Notes under the pieces: model-generated | Told to the model about the DNA's origin: nothing | Seen by the model: the letters and a program-made list of their open reading frames with translations, nothing else | The model's database searches: none | NCBI GenBank assembly: GCA_017414585.1 | Contig: JAFQLN010000033.1 | Span: 1 to 24,677 of the forward strand | DNA: 24,677 bases | Reading direction: 5' to 3' | DNA from: Clostridia bacterium | GTDB taxonomy: Bacteria > Bacillota_A > Clostridia > Oscillospirales > CAG-272 | Program-made: the position numbers and the translations under genes | In this document: piece by piece, positions 1 through 7,447 of the stretch | Layout of the letters: each line of letters opens with the position of its first letter | How positions within the stretch are numbered: the stretch's first letter is position 1

Positions 1-13
1 CGAAAGCTACAGC

Positions 14-133
14 AAAGGCTCGCCCTCCGGGAGAGCTGTCAGCTTTGCTGACTGAGAGGGGGCACAAACTGCAGATTTGCTCTATTGCCCTCTCCGACAC
101 TTCGTGCCACCTCTCCCAAAGGGCGAGGCTTTT
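14..133. repeat. Palindromic intergenic repeat (MITE/REP-like)
   Basis: The outer arms are imperfect inverted repeats: AAAGGCTCGCCCTCCGGGAG from 14 matches the reverse complement of CTCTCCCAAAGGGCGAGGCT around 111-130. Inside lie a second pairing, GAGAGGG (54-60) with CCCTCTC (88-94), and a short hairpin GTCAGC-TTT-GCTGAC (38-52). No ORF of interest lies within it. The nested palindrome looks like a dispersed non-coding repeat. I recall similar sequences in many Clostridia genomes, but copy number cannot be judged from a single copy here. It could also serve as a transcription terminator for a gene to the left of the window. Confidence 0.65.
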
Positions 134-223
134 GTACAAAACGCTTCTTTGTATGATACCAATGCGGATTCATATTCGCATTTAAAGTAAATGCTGTTGC
201 CGTGCCTATCTATTATATTCTTC

Positions 224-252
224 TTGACTTCCCGCATCAAATCATGTATAAT
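224..252 (+). promoter_or_regulatory. Sigma-A type promoter for the NusG_II / Gx / apbE / miaB group
   Basis: A -35 box TTGACT (224-229, 5 of 6 to consensus) and a perfect -10 box TATAAT (247-252) are separated by 17 bp. The predicted start of transcription falls near 259, giving a leader of about 30 nt before the ATG at 288, which has GGGGAGGA just upstream (about 277-284). Confidence 0.7.
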
Positions 253-287
253 TATCCTGTATATTTATGTTCACAGGGGAGGATTCC

Positions 288-671
288 ATGGATCTGCCGA
301 AACGAAAACCGACCAAAACCGATGCGCTTGTTTTCGCTGTTCTGCTCGTCCTGCTCGTTCTCCTCGTTTTCCGCTCGAACGCCGCACCCGACGCCGCTTT
401 CTTCACGGTCGAAACACCGGACGGAAGCGAAACATTTTCCCTCGCCGCATCCGGAACGCTTGCATACGATCTCGACGGGATGCACATCGAAATCCGGTAT
501 GAAAACGGCGGTGTATGGGTAGAGAAGTCCGGGTGTCCCGACGGAATCTGCGTGAACACCGGCACGATTTCCCGCGCGGGCGAGTCCATCGTGTGCGTGC
601 CGGCAAGACTTGTGATCTCCATTCCCAACGGCAGGGACACAGAAAATCATGAAGACTTTATCATCGGATAA
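288..671 (+). CDS. Membrane-anchored NusG domain II protein (EetA-like)
   Basis: A 127-residue protein with a basic N-terminus, one hydrophobic segment (about residues 13-29) and an extracytoplasmic NusG_II-type domain. The domain carries the motif SGCPDGICVNTGTIS (81-95) and a third cysteine in IVCVPARLVISI (101-112), so C83, C88 and C103 are the conserved cysteines of the family. The ATG at 288 is preferred over an in-frame ATG at 267 because GGGGAGGA sits just upstream and the hydrophobic segment then follows directly. Its stop overlaps the next gene by 23 bp, so the two are probably translationally coupled. NusG_II proteins next to a Gx transporter and ApbE are known from Clostridia and correspond to EetA in flavin-based electron transfer loci of Gram-positive bacteria. 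The precise function is unproven. It is not the transcription factor NusG: the KOW and NGN domains are absent. Confidence 0.85.
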   Translation: MDLPKRKPTKTDALVFAVLLVLLVLLVFRSNAAPDAAFFTVETPDGSETFSLAASGTLAYDLDGMHIEIRYENGGVWVEKSGCPDGICVNTGTISRAGESIVCVPARLVISIPNGRDTENHEDFIIG

Positions 672-1203
672 GCGCATCCGCCGTGCCGCTCTGGACGCAT
701 CGTTCACCTGTGCGGCGCTGCTCCTTTCGTTTGTGGAAGCCCTCTTTCCGCTCGCTCTCCTGCCGCTTCCCGGATTCAAGGCAGGACTTGCGAACATCGC
801 CATCCTGTTTACGGCATTTTCCCTCTCCGTACCCGATGCAGCGGCGGTTTCTCTCTGCCGGATTCTGCTCACCTTCCTGTTTTTCGGCAGTCCGACTTCC
901 CTGCTCTTCTCGTTCAGCGGAGGCGCACTGGTCATCGTCCTGCTTGCTCTGCTGAACATTCTCGGGCTGCAGGCAAAAATGAGCTTCACGGGCATTTCCG
1001 TTCTGGCGGCAGCGGCGCACAATGCCGGACAGCTCACAGCCGCTCTCTTTCTCACATCAACGGCGGTTCTCTCCTATGCCCCCGCGCTTCTTGCCGCATC
1101 CCTCGTTTACGGAGGACTCACCGGCATCCTGCTTTCCCTGCTGCCCGACCGACTCTACACCGTTCCATCCCATCTCATCCAGCAAAACGGAGGAAAAACA
1201 TGA
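649..1203 (+). CDS. Gx transporter family membrane protein (EetB-like; heptaprenyl diphosphate synthase component I family)
   Basis: A 184-residue, very hydrophobic protein with about five or six membrane segments. Family hallmarks are PLPGFKAGLANIAILF near residues 41-56, the small-residue-rich FSFSGGALVIV segment, and a later AAAAHNAGQLTAALF stretch with the conserved H-N-x-GQ. Proteins of this family were first named component I of heptaprenyl diphosphate synthase but look like small-molecule transporters related to ECF S-components. The start lies inside the end of the NusG_II gene, and its stop overlaps the apbE start codon as ATGA (1200-1203). It is therefore surely co-transcribed with both neighbours. 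Its EetB counterpart in Listeria-type loci is thought to help pass electrons from membrane quinone to flavins. That role is inferred here from context. Confidence 0.83.
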   Translation: MKTLSSDKRIRRAALDASFTCAALLLSFVEALFPLALLPLPGFKAGLANIAILFTAFSLSVPDAAAVSLCRILLTFLFFGSPTSLLFSFSGGALVIVLLALLNILGLQAKMSFTGISVLAAAAHNAGQLTAALFLTSTAVLSYAPALLAASLVYGGLTGILLSLLPDRLYTVPSHLIQQNGGKT

Positions 1204-2291
1204 AAACCTCTGCCAGAATTACCGCATGGCTTCTTTCCTTACTCTTTGTTCTCACGCTCCTTTCCGGCTGTGCTGCGAAGGAGGACGCTGAGTACCGTGA
1301 TTTCAACTACTTCTCCATGGACACCTATATCACGCTCCGTCTGGCGTGTACCGACAAGAACGGCGCACGGCTGGACGACAGTGTTCTTGCTTCTGCTGCG
1401 GACGAATGCGCATCCATTCTTGCCGATCTCGACGGAACGATCTCCGCGCACGACCCGTCCAGTGCTGTGTATGCCCTCAACGCGGACATCAACAAAATGC
1501 TCTCTGCGGACGCGACACTGCTTTCCCTCCTCGCCACAGCGGACAAGGTACACTCCCTGACCGGCGGCGCGTTCGACTACACGCTCGGTGCGCTCACCGA
1601 ACTGTGGAATGTCAAGGGCGGCGGTCCCGTTCCCTCCGCGGACGACATCAAGGAAGCGCTGTCCCACACCGGCACGGGCAAGTTCATCGTATCCGGTTCG
1701 CTGATCGAAAAGCGCGATCCGGCGGCAAAGCTCGATTTCGGCGGCATCGGCAAGGGGATTGCGGCACAGCGGCTGCTTGAATACCTCAGCACCACGGAAA
1801 TCTCCCACGGTCTGGTATCCCTCGGCGGCAACATCGGCGTATTCGGCGAAAAGCCCGGCTACGGCGACTACAAAATCGGCGTGCGCGACCCGGATGATGC
1901 AGGCGCGGTCATCGGATATCTCTATCTGGCGAGCGGCTTTGTATCCGTCTCCGGGGACTATGAACGCTATTTTGAAGAAAACGGCGTGCGCTACCACCAC
2001 ATTCTCGACCCGCGCACCGGTTATCCTGCGGACAGCGGACTGCGCTCCGTGGCTGTGCATACGGCAAACGGAGCTTCCGCGGATGCGCTTTCGACCGCGC
2101 TGTTCATTCTAGGGGCAGAAAAGTCAATGGCGCTGTATGAAGAAGGCACGCTCGATTTTGAAGCCGTATTCGTGACGGATGCTGGCGAAATCCTCGTCAC
2201 CCCGGGACTGACCGGTGACGGACTGACCGGACGATTTGAGAAAACAAACGAAAACTACACCATGCCCGGCGAAGAGAGTCCGGAAGCATGA
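1200..2291 (+). CDS. apbE: FAD:protein FMN transferase, lipoprotein (ApbE)
   Basis: A 363-residue enzyme that transfers FMN from FAD to a threonine of target flavoproteins (RnfG/RnfD, NqrB/C, PplA-like proteins), using Mg2+. A lipoprotein signal ends in LLSGC with C24 as the lipidated residue, so it acts on the outer face of the membrane. Family motifs are in order: DFGGIGKG (179-186), SLGGNI (207-212), SGDYERYF (251-258), HHILDPRTGYPA (266-277) and ADALSTALF (294-302). These include the D, S/T and A/D positions that hold Mg2+ and FAD. The RBS GGAGG sits 6 nt before the ATG, and the ATG overlaps the previous stop (ATGA). Together with the two upstream genes it suggests a locus for flavinylating an extracytoplasmic redox protein. 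No target protein or Rnf subunit is encoded in this window. Confidence 0.95.
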   Translation: MKTSARITAWLLSLLFVLTLLSGCAAKEDAEYRDFNYFSMDTYITLRLACTDKNGARLDDSVLASAADECASILADLDGTISAHDPSSAVYALNADINKMLSADATLLSLLATADKVHSLTGGAFDYTLGALTELWNVKGGGPVPSADDIKEALSHTGTGKFIVSGSLIEKRDPAAKLDFGGIGKGIAAQRLLEYLSTTEISHGLVSLGGNIGVFGEKPGYGDYKIGVRDPDDAGAVIGYLYLASGFVSVSGDYERYFEENGVRYHHILDPRTGYPADSGLRSVAVHTANGASADALSTALFILGAEKSMALYEEGTLDFEAVFVTDAGEILVTPGLTGDGLTGRFEKTNENYTMPGEESPEA

Positions 2292-2318
2292 TTCTTGATA
2301 AAGGATTCACCCTCTACT

Positions 2319-3737
2319 ATGTCTGAACTTATCTATTCCCGCACGATTGATGCGGATGTTGCCTCCCATCTGACAGCTGCCGAAACGGTTGCGAAAATGC
2401 ACCGTGAAAGCGGACGTGTCGGGGACCATGCGCCGAAATATTTCATCCAGACTTTCGGATGCCAGCAGAACGAAGCCGACAGCGAACGCCTTGCGGGACT
2501 GTGCCGCGTAATGGGCTACGAGCCGGTTTTTGATCCTAAGGATGCCGACCTCATCCTCGTCAACACCTGTGCGGTCCGCGAACACGCCGAAAAGAAGGCG
2601 TTCTCCATCATCGGGCAGTACAAGCACATCCGCGAAGTAAACCCCGATCTGATCATCGGTGTCGGCGGATGCATGGTAACGCAGAAGTCCCGTGCGGAGC
2701 AGTTCAAAAAGAGCTATCCGTACGTTTCGTTCACCTTTGACACGGGAGCGATCCAGTTTGTCCCGACGCTGGTTCTGAACAAACTGACAAACGGCGCCCG
2801 GCAGTTCATCCACAGTGATGCATGGAAGACGCGCGAGGGCGTGCCGATTCAGCCTTCAGCCGGATACAAGGCATGGCTCTCGATCATGTATGGCTGCAAC
2901 AATTTCTGTTCATACTGTATAGTGCCGTATGTCCGCGGACGCGAGAGAAGCCGGGATGCGGAGGATGTGCTCGAAGAAGCGAAAAAGCTCATCGCCGGCG
3001 GCGCGAAGGACATCACCCTGCTCGGACAGAACGTAAATTCCTACAAAGGCGGCAGTGACTGTGACATTGCAGAGCTGATGCACAGAATCTGCGCGCTTGA
3101 GGGAGATTTCCGTCTGCGCTTCATGACGAGCCATCCGAAGGACGCCTCCGACCGGCTGATTGAAGCCATGGCGTCGGAAGAAAAGATTGTAAAGCACTTC
3201 CATCTGCCGGTTCAGTCCGGATCCGACCGGATTCTCGCGGAAATGAACCGGAAGTACACAGCGGAAAGCTATCTGGAAAAAATTGCGAAGCTGAAAGCCG
3301 CAGTTCCGGACGTTTCGATCACCTCGGACTTCATCATCGGTTTCCCCGGCGAAACGGAGGAGGATTTTGAAGCGACGCTCGAGCTGATGAAGCAGGTGCG
3401 GTACGACATGGTTTACTCCTTCATCTTCTCCCCCCGTCAGGGTACGCCTGCTGCGAAGATGGACAATCAGGTACCGCATGAAGTATCAACGGAACGCATG
3501 GCACGCTTCCTTGCACTGGAAGACGAAATCCGCCGCGAACGCAACGCCCGTTTCATCGGCAAGACCCTGCGCGTTCTCGTGGAAGGCGAAAGCAAACAGG
3601 ACAAAGCACTGGTCACGGGCCGCGGCGATCCGGTCATTCCGGTCCACTTCCCCGGCGACGTTTCCCTCACAGGACAGTATGTGGATGTAAAAATCACCTC
3701 CGACGAGCTGTTCTGCTTCATTGGGGAGAGAGTGTAA
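2319..3737 (+). CDS. miaB: tRNA-2-methylthio-N6-dimethylallyladenosine synthase MiaB
   Basis: A radical-SAM methylthiotransferase that adds the 2-methylthio group to i6A37 of tRNAs reading UNN codons. The N-terminal UPF0004 domain has cysteines in QTFGCQQNEADSE (C48), NTCAVREHA (C84) and GVGGCM (C118) for the auxiliary 4Fe-4S cluster. The radical-SAM motif CNNFCSYC gives C193, C197 and C200. A TRAM domain forms the C-terminal 65 or so residues. The protein is 472 residues from the ATG at 2319. A TTG at 2295, only 3 nt after the apbE stop and with GGAAG 8 nt upstream, would add eight residues and cannot be excluded. The placement ahead of a ylbF/ymcA-family gene and mutS matches the Bacillus ymcB-ymcA-mutS arrangement. 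Confidence 0.95.
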   Translation: MSELIYSRTIDADVASHLTAAETVAKMHRESGRVGDHAPKYFIQTFGCQQNEADSERLAGLCRVMGYEPVFDPKDADLILVNTCAVREHAEKKAFSIIGQYKHIREVNPDLIIGVGGCMVTQKSRAEQFKKSYPYVSFTFDTGAIQFVPTLVLNKLTNGARQFIHSDAWKTREGVPIQPSAGYKAWLSIMYGCNNFCSYCIVPYVRGRERSRDAEDVLEEAKKLIAGGAKDITLLGQNVNSYKGGSDCDIAELMHRICALEGDFRLRFMTSHPKDASDRLIEAMASEEKIVKHFHLPVQSGSDRILAEMNRKYTAESYLEKIAKLKAAVPDVSITSDFIIGFPGETEEDFEATLELMKQVRYDMVYSFIFSPRQGTPAAKMDNQVPHEVSTERMARFLALEDEIRRERNARFIGKTLRVLVEGESKQDKALVTGRGDPVIPVHFPGDVSLTGQYVDVKITSDELFCFIGERV

Positions 3738-4043
3738 ATCGCACGCAGAAGGGGGACGGTCGCTTCTTTGAAAAGAAGCTCCGCAAGAAACTTTATACTG
3801 GCGCACGTTTTGACTGCCGACATATTCTCGGGCTGATATGGTGGTCAGGGGGGATTGGAATGGGTGCCTGCGCTGACATATAGTTTGTCCCATCCGCTGA
3901 CATTTTGACTGATCCTCGACCTGAGAAACTCGCTTATACGGCTCATGGGGACCGCTAACCCCATTCGCCCTCGCCGTAGAGAAATACGGTGATCTAGTTC
4001 ATTACACATTTTATCAATTTTTTAACCGAAAGGAATTACCGAT
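3738..4043. other. 306-bp non-coding gap with several hairpins (structured leader?)
   Basis: No convincing gene lies here on either strand. Visible structure includes a perfect hairpin GCTTCTT-TGAA-AAGAAGC (3762-3779) that could help terminate miaB transcription, although no T-run follows. The near-repeats CGCTGACAT occur around 3870 and 3896. A nested hairpin has an outer stem TACGGC (3937-3942)/GCCGTA (3973-3978) and an inner stem ATGGGG (3945-3950)/CCCCAT (3959-3964). The sequence CCGTA (3974-3978) can pair instead with TACGG (3985-3989). The stretch could be a decayed dispersed repeat or a 5' leader for the downstream ylbF-family gene. Confidence 0.5.
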
Positions 4044-4457
4044 ATGGAAACCACACTCACCAAAGAAATGCTTGAACTCATTGCACAGCTCGGCGCGCTC
4101 GTCAAGGCTGATCCCCGCTGCCGTGCCATTGAAGAAACCATCGAAGACTACGAACGCAGTGAAGAACTCAACGCGCTCATCGGCGAATACAATGCGCAGC
4201 AGAATCTCCTCGCAGACGCTTACGCCAAGGGGGAAGAACTCTCCGACGAAGTCCGCCAGACCATTCAGATGCGTATTGACGCACTCTACGATCAGGTTAT
4301 CGAACACCCGGTTTACGCCGCTTATGTGGAAGCCAAGAATGCTTTCGATGCACTGACCAACGAAATTTTCGGTGAACTGCAGTTTGTGATCACCGGTCAG
4401 CGTCCCTGCTCCCACGACTGCTCCTCCTGCCATGCCGACTGCGGTCATCAGCACTGA
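4044..4457 (+). CDS. YlbF/YmcA family regulator with Cys-rich C-terminal tail
   Basis: A 137-residue, mostly alpha-helical protein of the YlbF/YmcA (Com_YlbF) family; residues 1-115 form the helical domain. The tail PCSHDCSSCHADCGHQH (121-137) holds four cysteines (C122, C126, C129, C133) and four histidines, a plausible Fe-S or zinc site. In Bacillus subtilis, YmcA and YlbF join YaaT in a complex that acts on RNA processing by RNase Y and on Spo0A phosphorelay, biofilm and competence. That complex is reported to carry Fe-S clusters. The gene lies between miaB and mutS, exactly where ymcA sits in Bacillus, which supports a YmcA-like assignment. AAAGGA sits 9 nt before the ATG. Partner genes (the second family member and yaaT) are not in this window, so the exact paralogue is unresolved. 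Confidence 0.85.
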   Translation: METTLTKEMLELIAQLGALVKADPRCRAIEETIEDYERSEELNALIGEYNAQQNLLADAYAKGEELSDEVRQTIQMRIDALYDQVIEHPVYAAYVEAKNAFDALTNEIFGELQFVITGQRPCSHDCSSCHADCGHQH

Positions 4458-4504
4458 GCGGGAATATTCTGAAGCCGTAATTCACAGATAACCATCCCGC
4501 TCCC

Positions 4505-4533
4505 GAGAATTTTTTCTCCTGAAAAAAATTCTC
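4505..4533 (+). terminator. Hairpin downstream of the ylbF-family gene, possible terminator
   Basis: A perfect 11-bp stem GAGAATTTTTT (4505-4515) / AAAAAATTCTC (4523-4533) with a 7-nt loop. A weaker upstream pairing AGCGGGA (4457-4463) / TCCCGCT (4495-4501) starts at the stop codon. The stem is AT-rich and the following GGTTTTC is only a short T-run, so termination may be partial, allowing some read-through into mutS. Confidence 0.4.
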
Positions 4534-4613
4534 CCAGGTTTTCTTTCACACCGTGCCGCCTATTTCAAACATTCATCCATCATTATTCATTCCGTAAAGC
4601 GAGGTAGTACCCC

Positions 4614-7235
4614 ATGACACCCATGATGCTGCAATATCTGGAAGTCAAAAAGCAATATCAGGATTTCATCCTGTTCTATCGTCTCGGCGACTTCTACGAG
4701 ATGTTCTTTGAAGACGCGCAGCTGGTGTCGTCCCTGCTGGAGCTGACGCTGACGGGACGGGACTGCGGAGAAGAGCAGCGTGCGCCGATGTGCGGTGTTC
4801 CCTATCACTCCGCGGAGACGTATATCGGACGTCTGATCGAAAAGGGCTACAAGGTTGCCATCTGCGAACAGGTGGAAGATCCCAAACTCGCCAAGGATCT
4901 CGTGAAGCGGGAAGTCGTGCGCATCATCACTCCCGGCACGCTCATCGAAACCGATCTGCTCAAGGAAACAGCAAACAACTACCTTGCCTCCCTCTACTGC
5001 GACGGGGACTCCATCGGTATGTGCTTTGCGGATATCTCCACGGCGTTCATGGCGTGCACCTCCTTCCGCGACCGTCTTTCCGAAGAGGACATCATCAACG
5101 AGCTTTCGACCTACAATCCGAGCGAAATTCTCGTGAACATACCGCTCCGCGCTCTGCCGAAGGTACAGGATCATATCCGCACCCGTCTTGAAGGCACATC
5201 CGTTTCCGAAGCGGCAAGCGAATACTTTGATGTGGACGAAGCGGTCAGCCGCACGGAAAACCAATTCGGCGCCGATACGGTTGCAGGAAAGCCGAGAGCC
5301 GCTCTGATTGCTGTCGGCGGTGCGCTCAAGTACATTGCCGACACGCAGATGAAGGATATCGGCTATCTGAAAACGCTGGAAGTTTACGAATCGTCCGCGT
5401 TTCTCGAAATGGACCTCTCGACACGGCGCAATCTGGAGCTGTGCGAGACGATGCTGACGAAGGAAAAGCGCGGTTCCCTTCTGTGGGTACTCGACCACAC
5501 GACCACTTCCATGGGCGCGCGTCTTCTGCGGCAGTGGATCGAGCATCCGCTTACAAATCCCGCGCACATTCTCAACCGCCAGCGTGCCGTCGGAGAACTT
5601 TTTGACAATTTCATGCTGCGCGAGGAACTGCGCGAGCGGCTGGAACCGGTTCTCGATCTTGAGCGGCTGATCACCAAAGTCTCCTACGGAACGGCTGGCG
5701 GACGCGATCTGCGTGCGATTGCACAAACGATTCAGGTCATCCCCGGCATTCGTTCCATGCTCACCGGGCTGAGTGAAAATGCCGCCGGCGGTATGCTTGC
5801 ACGGATTGCGGATGAACTGGACGACATGGAGGATATTTACGCGCTCATCAACGACGCGATTGAAGAAAATCCTCCTTTCACCGTGCGCGACGGCGGCATC
5901 ATCAAGGACGGTTACAATTCGGATGTGGACGAACTGCGCTACATCATGACCAACGGCAAGGAATGGATCCGCACCGCTGAAGCCGCAGAACGCGAGAAAA
6001 CCGGCATATCCAAGCTGAAAATCGGCTACAACCGCGTTTTCGGCTACTATATCGAAACGCCCCGCTCCGCCGCCGACAAAGTTCCCGCCCACTACATCCG
6101 CAAGCAGACGCTTTCTGACAAGGAGCGCTACATAACAGACGAACTCAAGGACATGGAAGCCACGATTCTCGGTGCGGACGACAAACTCAAAGCACTCGAA
6201 TACGATCTGTTCGCGTACATCCGTGACGCAGTCGGCTCCGAGCACGAACGCATCCGTCAGTCCGCATCCGCGCTGGCACAGCTCGACGTATTCCTCTCCC
6301 TTGCCGACTGTGCGGCGAAAAACGGCTATGTCTGCCCGATCGTGGACGGCAGTACGGTGCTCGACATCAAGGACGGACGCCACCCCGTTGTGGAAAAATT
6401 CGTACCGGATTCATACTTTGTCCCGAATGACGCCTACCTCGACACCGGCGACAGTACGCTGATGCTGATCACCGGACCGAACATGGCGGGTAAATCGACG
6501 TATATGCGGCAGACGGCACTGATCATCCTCATGGCGCAGATCGGCTCGTTCGTTCCCGCATCCGCAGCAAAGATCGGCATTGTAGACAAGCTGTTCACCC
6601 GTGTCGGCGCGTCGGATGACTTAGCCTCGGGGCAGTCCACCTTCATGCTCGAAATGCGCGAAGTGGCATACATCCTCAACAATGCGACGCGGCGCAGCTT
6701 CATTGTCTACGACGAAATCGGACGCGGCACTTCCACTTACGACGGTATGAGCATTGCCCGTGCGGTCGCGGAATACACCGTCAGCCGCAAAATCGGCGCG
6801 AAGACCATGTTTGCGACGCACTATCATGAGCTGACTGCACTTGAAAAAGAGCTGTCCGGCGTGGTGAACGTGAACATTGCGGCAAAAAAGCGCGGGGATG
6901 ACGTGACCTTCCTGCGCAAAATCGTGCCCGGTCCGGCTGACGACAGCTACGGCATCGAAGTAGCGCGTCTTGCAGGCGTTCCCGCCGACATCACCCGCCG
7001 TGCAAAGGAAATCCTCGCCGAACTGGAAGGCAAAAAAGCCGCGGGCAAACCGATCGGAGCACCGGGCGGTGCAAAAAAAGCCGCAAAAGCCGAAGAAGAC
7101 ACCGTTCCGATGACGCTCAGCTTTGCCGATGCCGTCGCAGATGAAATCAAGGAAAAGCTGCGCCGAACCGATGTAAACACGCTCACGCCGATTGAAGCAC
7201 TCAATCTCATTTACGAATGGAAAAAGATGCTGTAA
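4614..7235 (+). CDS. mutS: DNA mismatch repair protein MutS
   Basis: An 873-residue mismatch-recognition ATPase of usual MutS1 length. It begins with TPMMLQYLEVK, followed by the mismatch-contacting FYE motif (F27-Y28-E29) in the N-terminal domain. The connector, lever and clamp domains fill the middle. The C-terminal ATPase has Walker A GPNMAGKST (621-629), Walker B VYDEIGRGTST (698-708), and an ATHYHELTALE segment after it. The last 90 residues include an alanine/lysine-rich linker and a terminal helical tail (TPIEALNLIYEWKKML), as in MutS1 rather than MutS2; no Smr domain is present. The start is supported by GAGGT 8 nt upstream (AGTACCCC spacer). mutL follows after a 212-bp gap largely filled by a palindromic repeat. 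Confidence 0.98.
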   Translation: MTPMMLQYLEVKKQYQDFILFYRLGDFYEMFFEDAQLVSSLLELTLTGRDCGEEQRAPMCGVPYHSAETYIGRLIEKGYKVAICEQVEDPKLAKDLVKREVVRIITPGTLIETDLLKETANNYLASLYCDGDSIGMCFADISTAFMACTSFRDRLSEEDIINELSTYNPSEILVNIPLRALPKVQDHIRTRLEGTSVSEAASEYFDVDEAVSRTENQFGADTVAGKPRAALIAVGGALKYIADTQMKDIGYLKTLEVYESSAFLEMDLSTRRNLELCETMLTKEKRGSLLWVLDHTTTSMGARLLRQWIEHPLTNPAHILNRQRAVGELFDNFMLREELRERLEPVLDLERLITKVSYGTAGGRDLRAIAQTIQVIPGIRSMLTGLSENAAGGMLARIADELDDMEDIYALINDAIEENPPFTVRDGGIIKDGYNSDVDELRYIMTNGKEWIRTAEAAEREKTGISKLKIGYNRVFGYYIETPRSAADKVPAHYIRKQTLSDKERYITDELKDMEATILGADDKLKALEYDLFAYIRDAVGSEHERIRQSASALAQLDVFLSLADCAAKNGYVCPIVDGSTVLDIKDGRHPVVEKFVPDSYFVPNDAYLDTGDSTLMLITGPNMAGKSTYMRQTALIILMAQIGSFVPASAAKIGIVDKLFTRVGASDDLASGQSTFMLEMREVAYILNNATRRSFIVYDEIGRGTSTYDGMSIARAVAEYTVSRKIGAKTMFATHYHELTALEKELSGVVNVNIAAKKRGDDVTFLRKIVPGPADDSYGIEVARLAGVPADITRRAKEILAELEGKKAAGKPIGAPGGAKKAAKAEEDTVPMTLSFADAVADEIKEKLRRTDVNTLTPIEALNLIYEWKKML

Positions 7236-7275
7236 ACGATAACGGAAAGAGCTGAACAGATCAATCAAGAATTCT

Positions 7276-7426
7276 GTAGGGACCGGCGTCCTCGACGGTC
7301 CGACGAATGCTTTGAATAAATTTCACGGATATAAATTGTTCATAATCGTTCCGCCTACGGATATTTTGATTAAACATATCGTCTCGGACCGTCGAGGACG
7401 CGCATGCATGCGCCACCGGTCCCTAC
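7276..7426. repeat. Palindromic element between mutS and mutL (MITE-like)
   Basis: The left arm is GTAGGGACCGG (7276-7286) directly followed by CGTCCTCGACGGTCCG (7287-7302). The right arm is CGGACCGTCGAGGACG (7385-7400) and CCGGTCCCTAC (7416-7426). Both parts are perfectly complementary, 11 bp plus 16 bp. The right arm carries an extra 15 nt (7401-7415), part of the self-complementary GCGCATGCATGCGC. Between the arms lie about 80 bp of AT-rich sequence. Flanks AGAATTCT (left) and GAATCTT (right) are similar and could be the relic of a short target duplication. It has no coding capacity, so if mobile it must be moved in trans. Confidence 0.7.
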
Positions 7427-7447
7427 GAATCTTAAATTTCATCCACC

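Noticed and set aside
4587..6383. A 598-codon minus-strand open frame opposite mutS
   Set aside because: Antisense to the conserved mutS gene, with no ribosome binding site or family signature. It is a codon-bias shadow.
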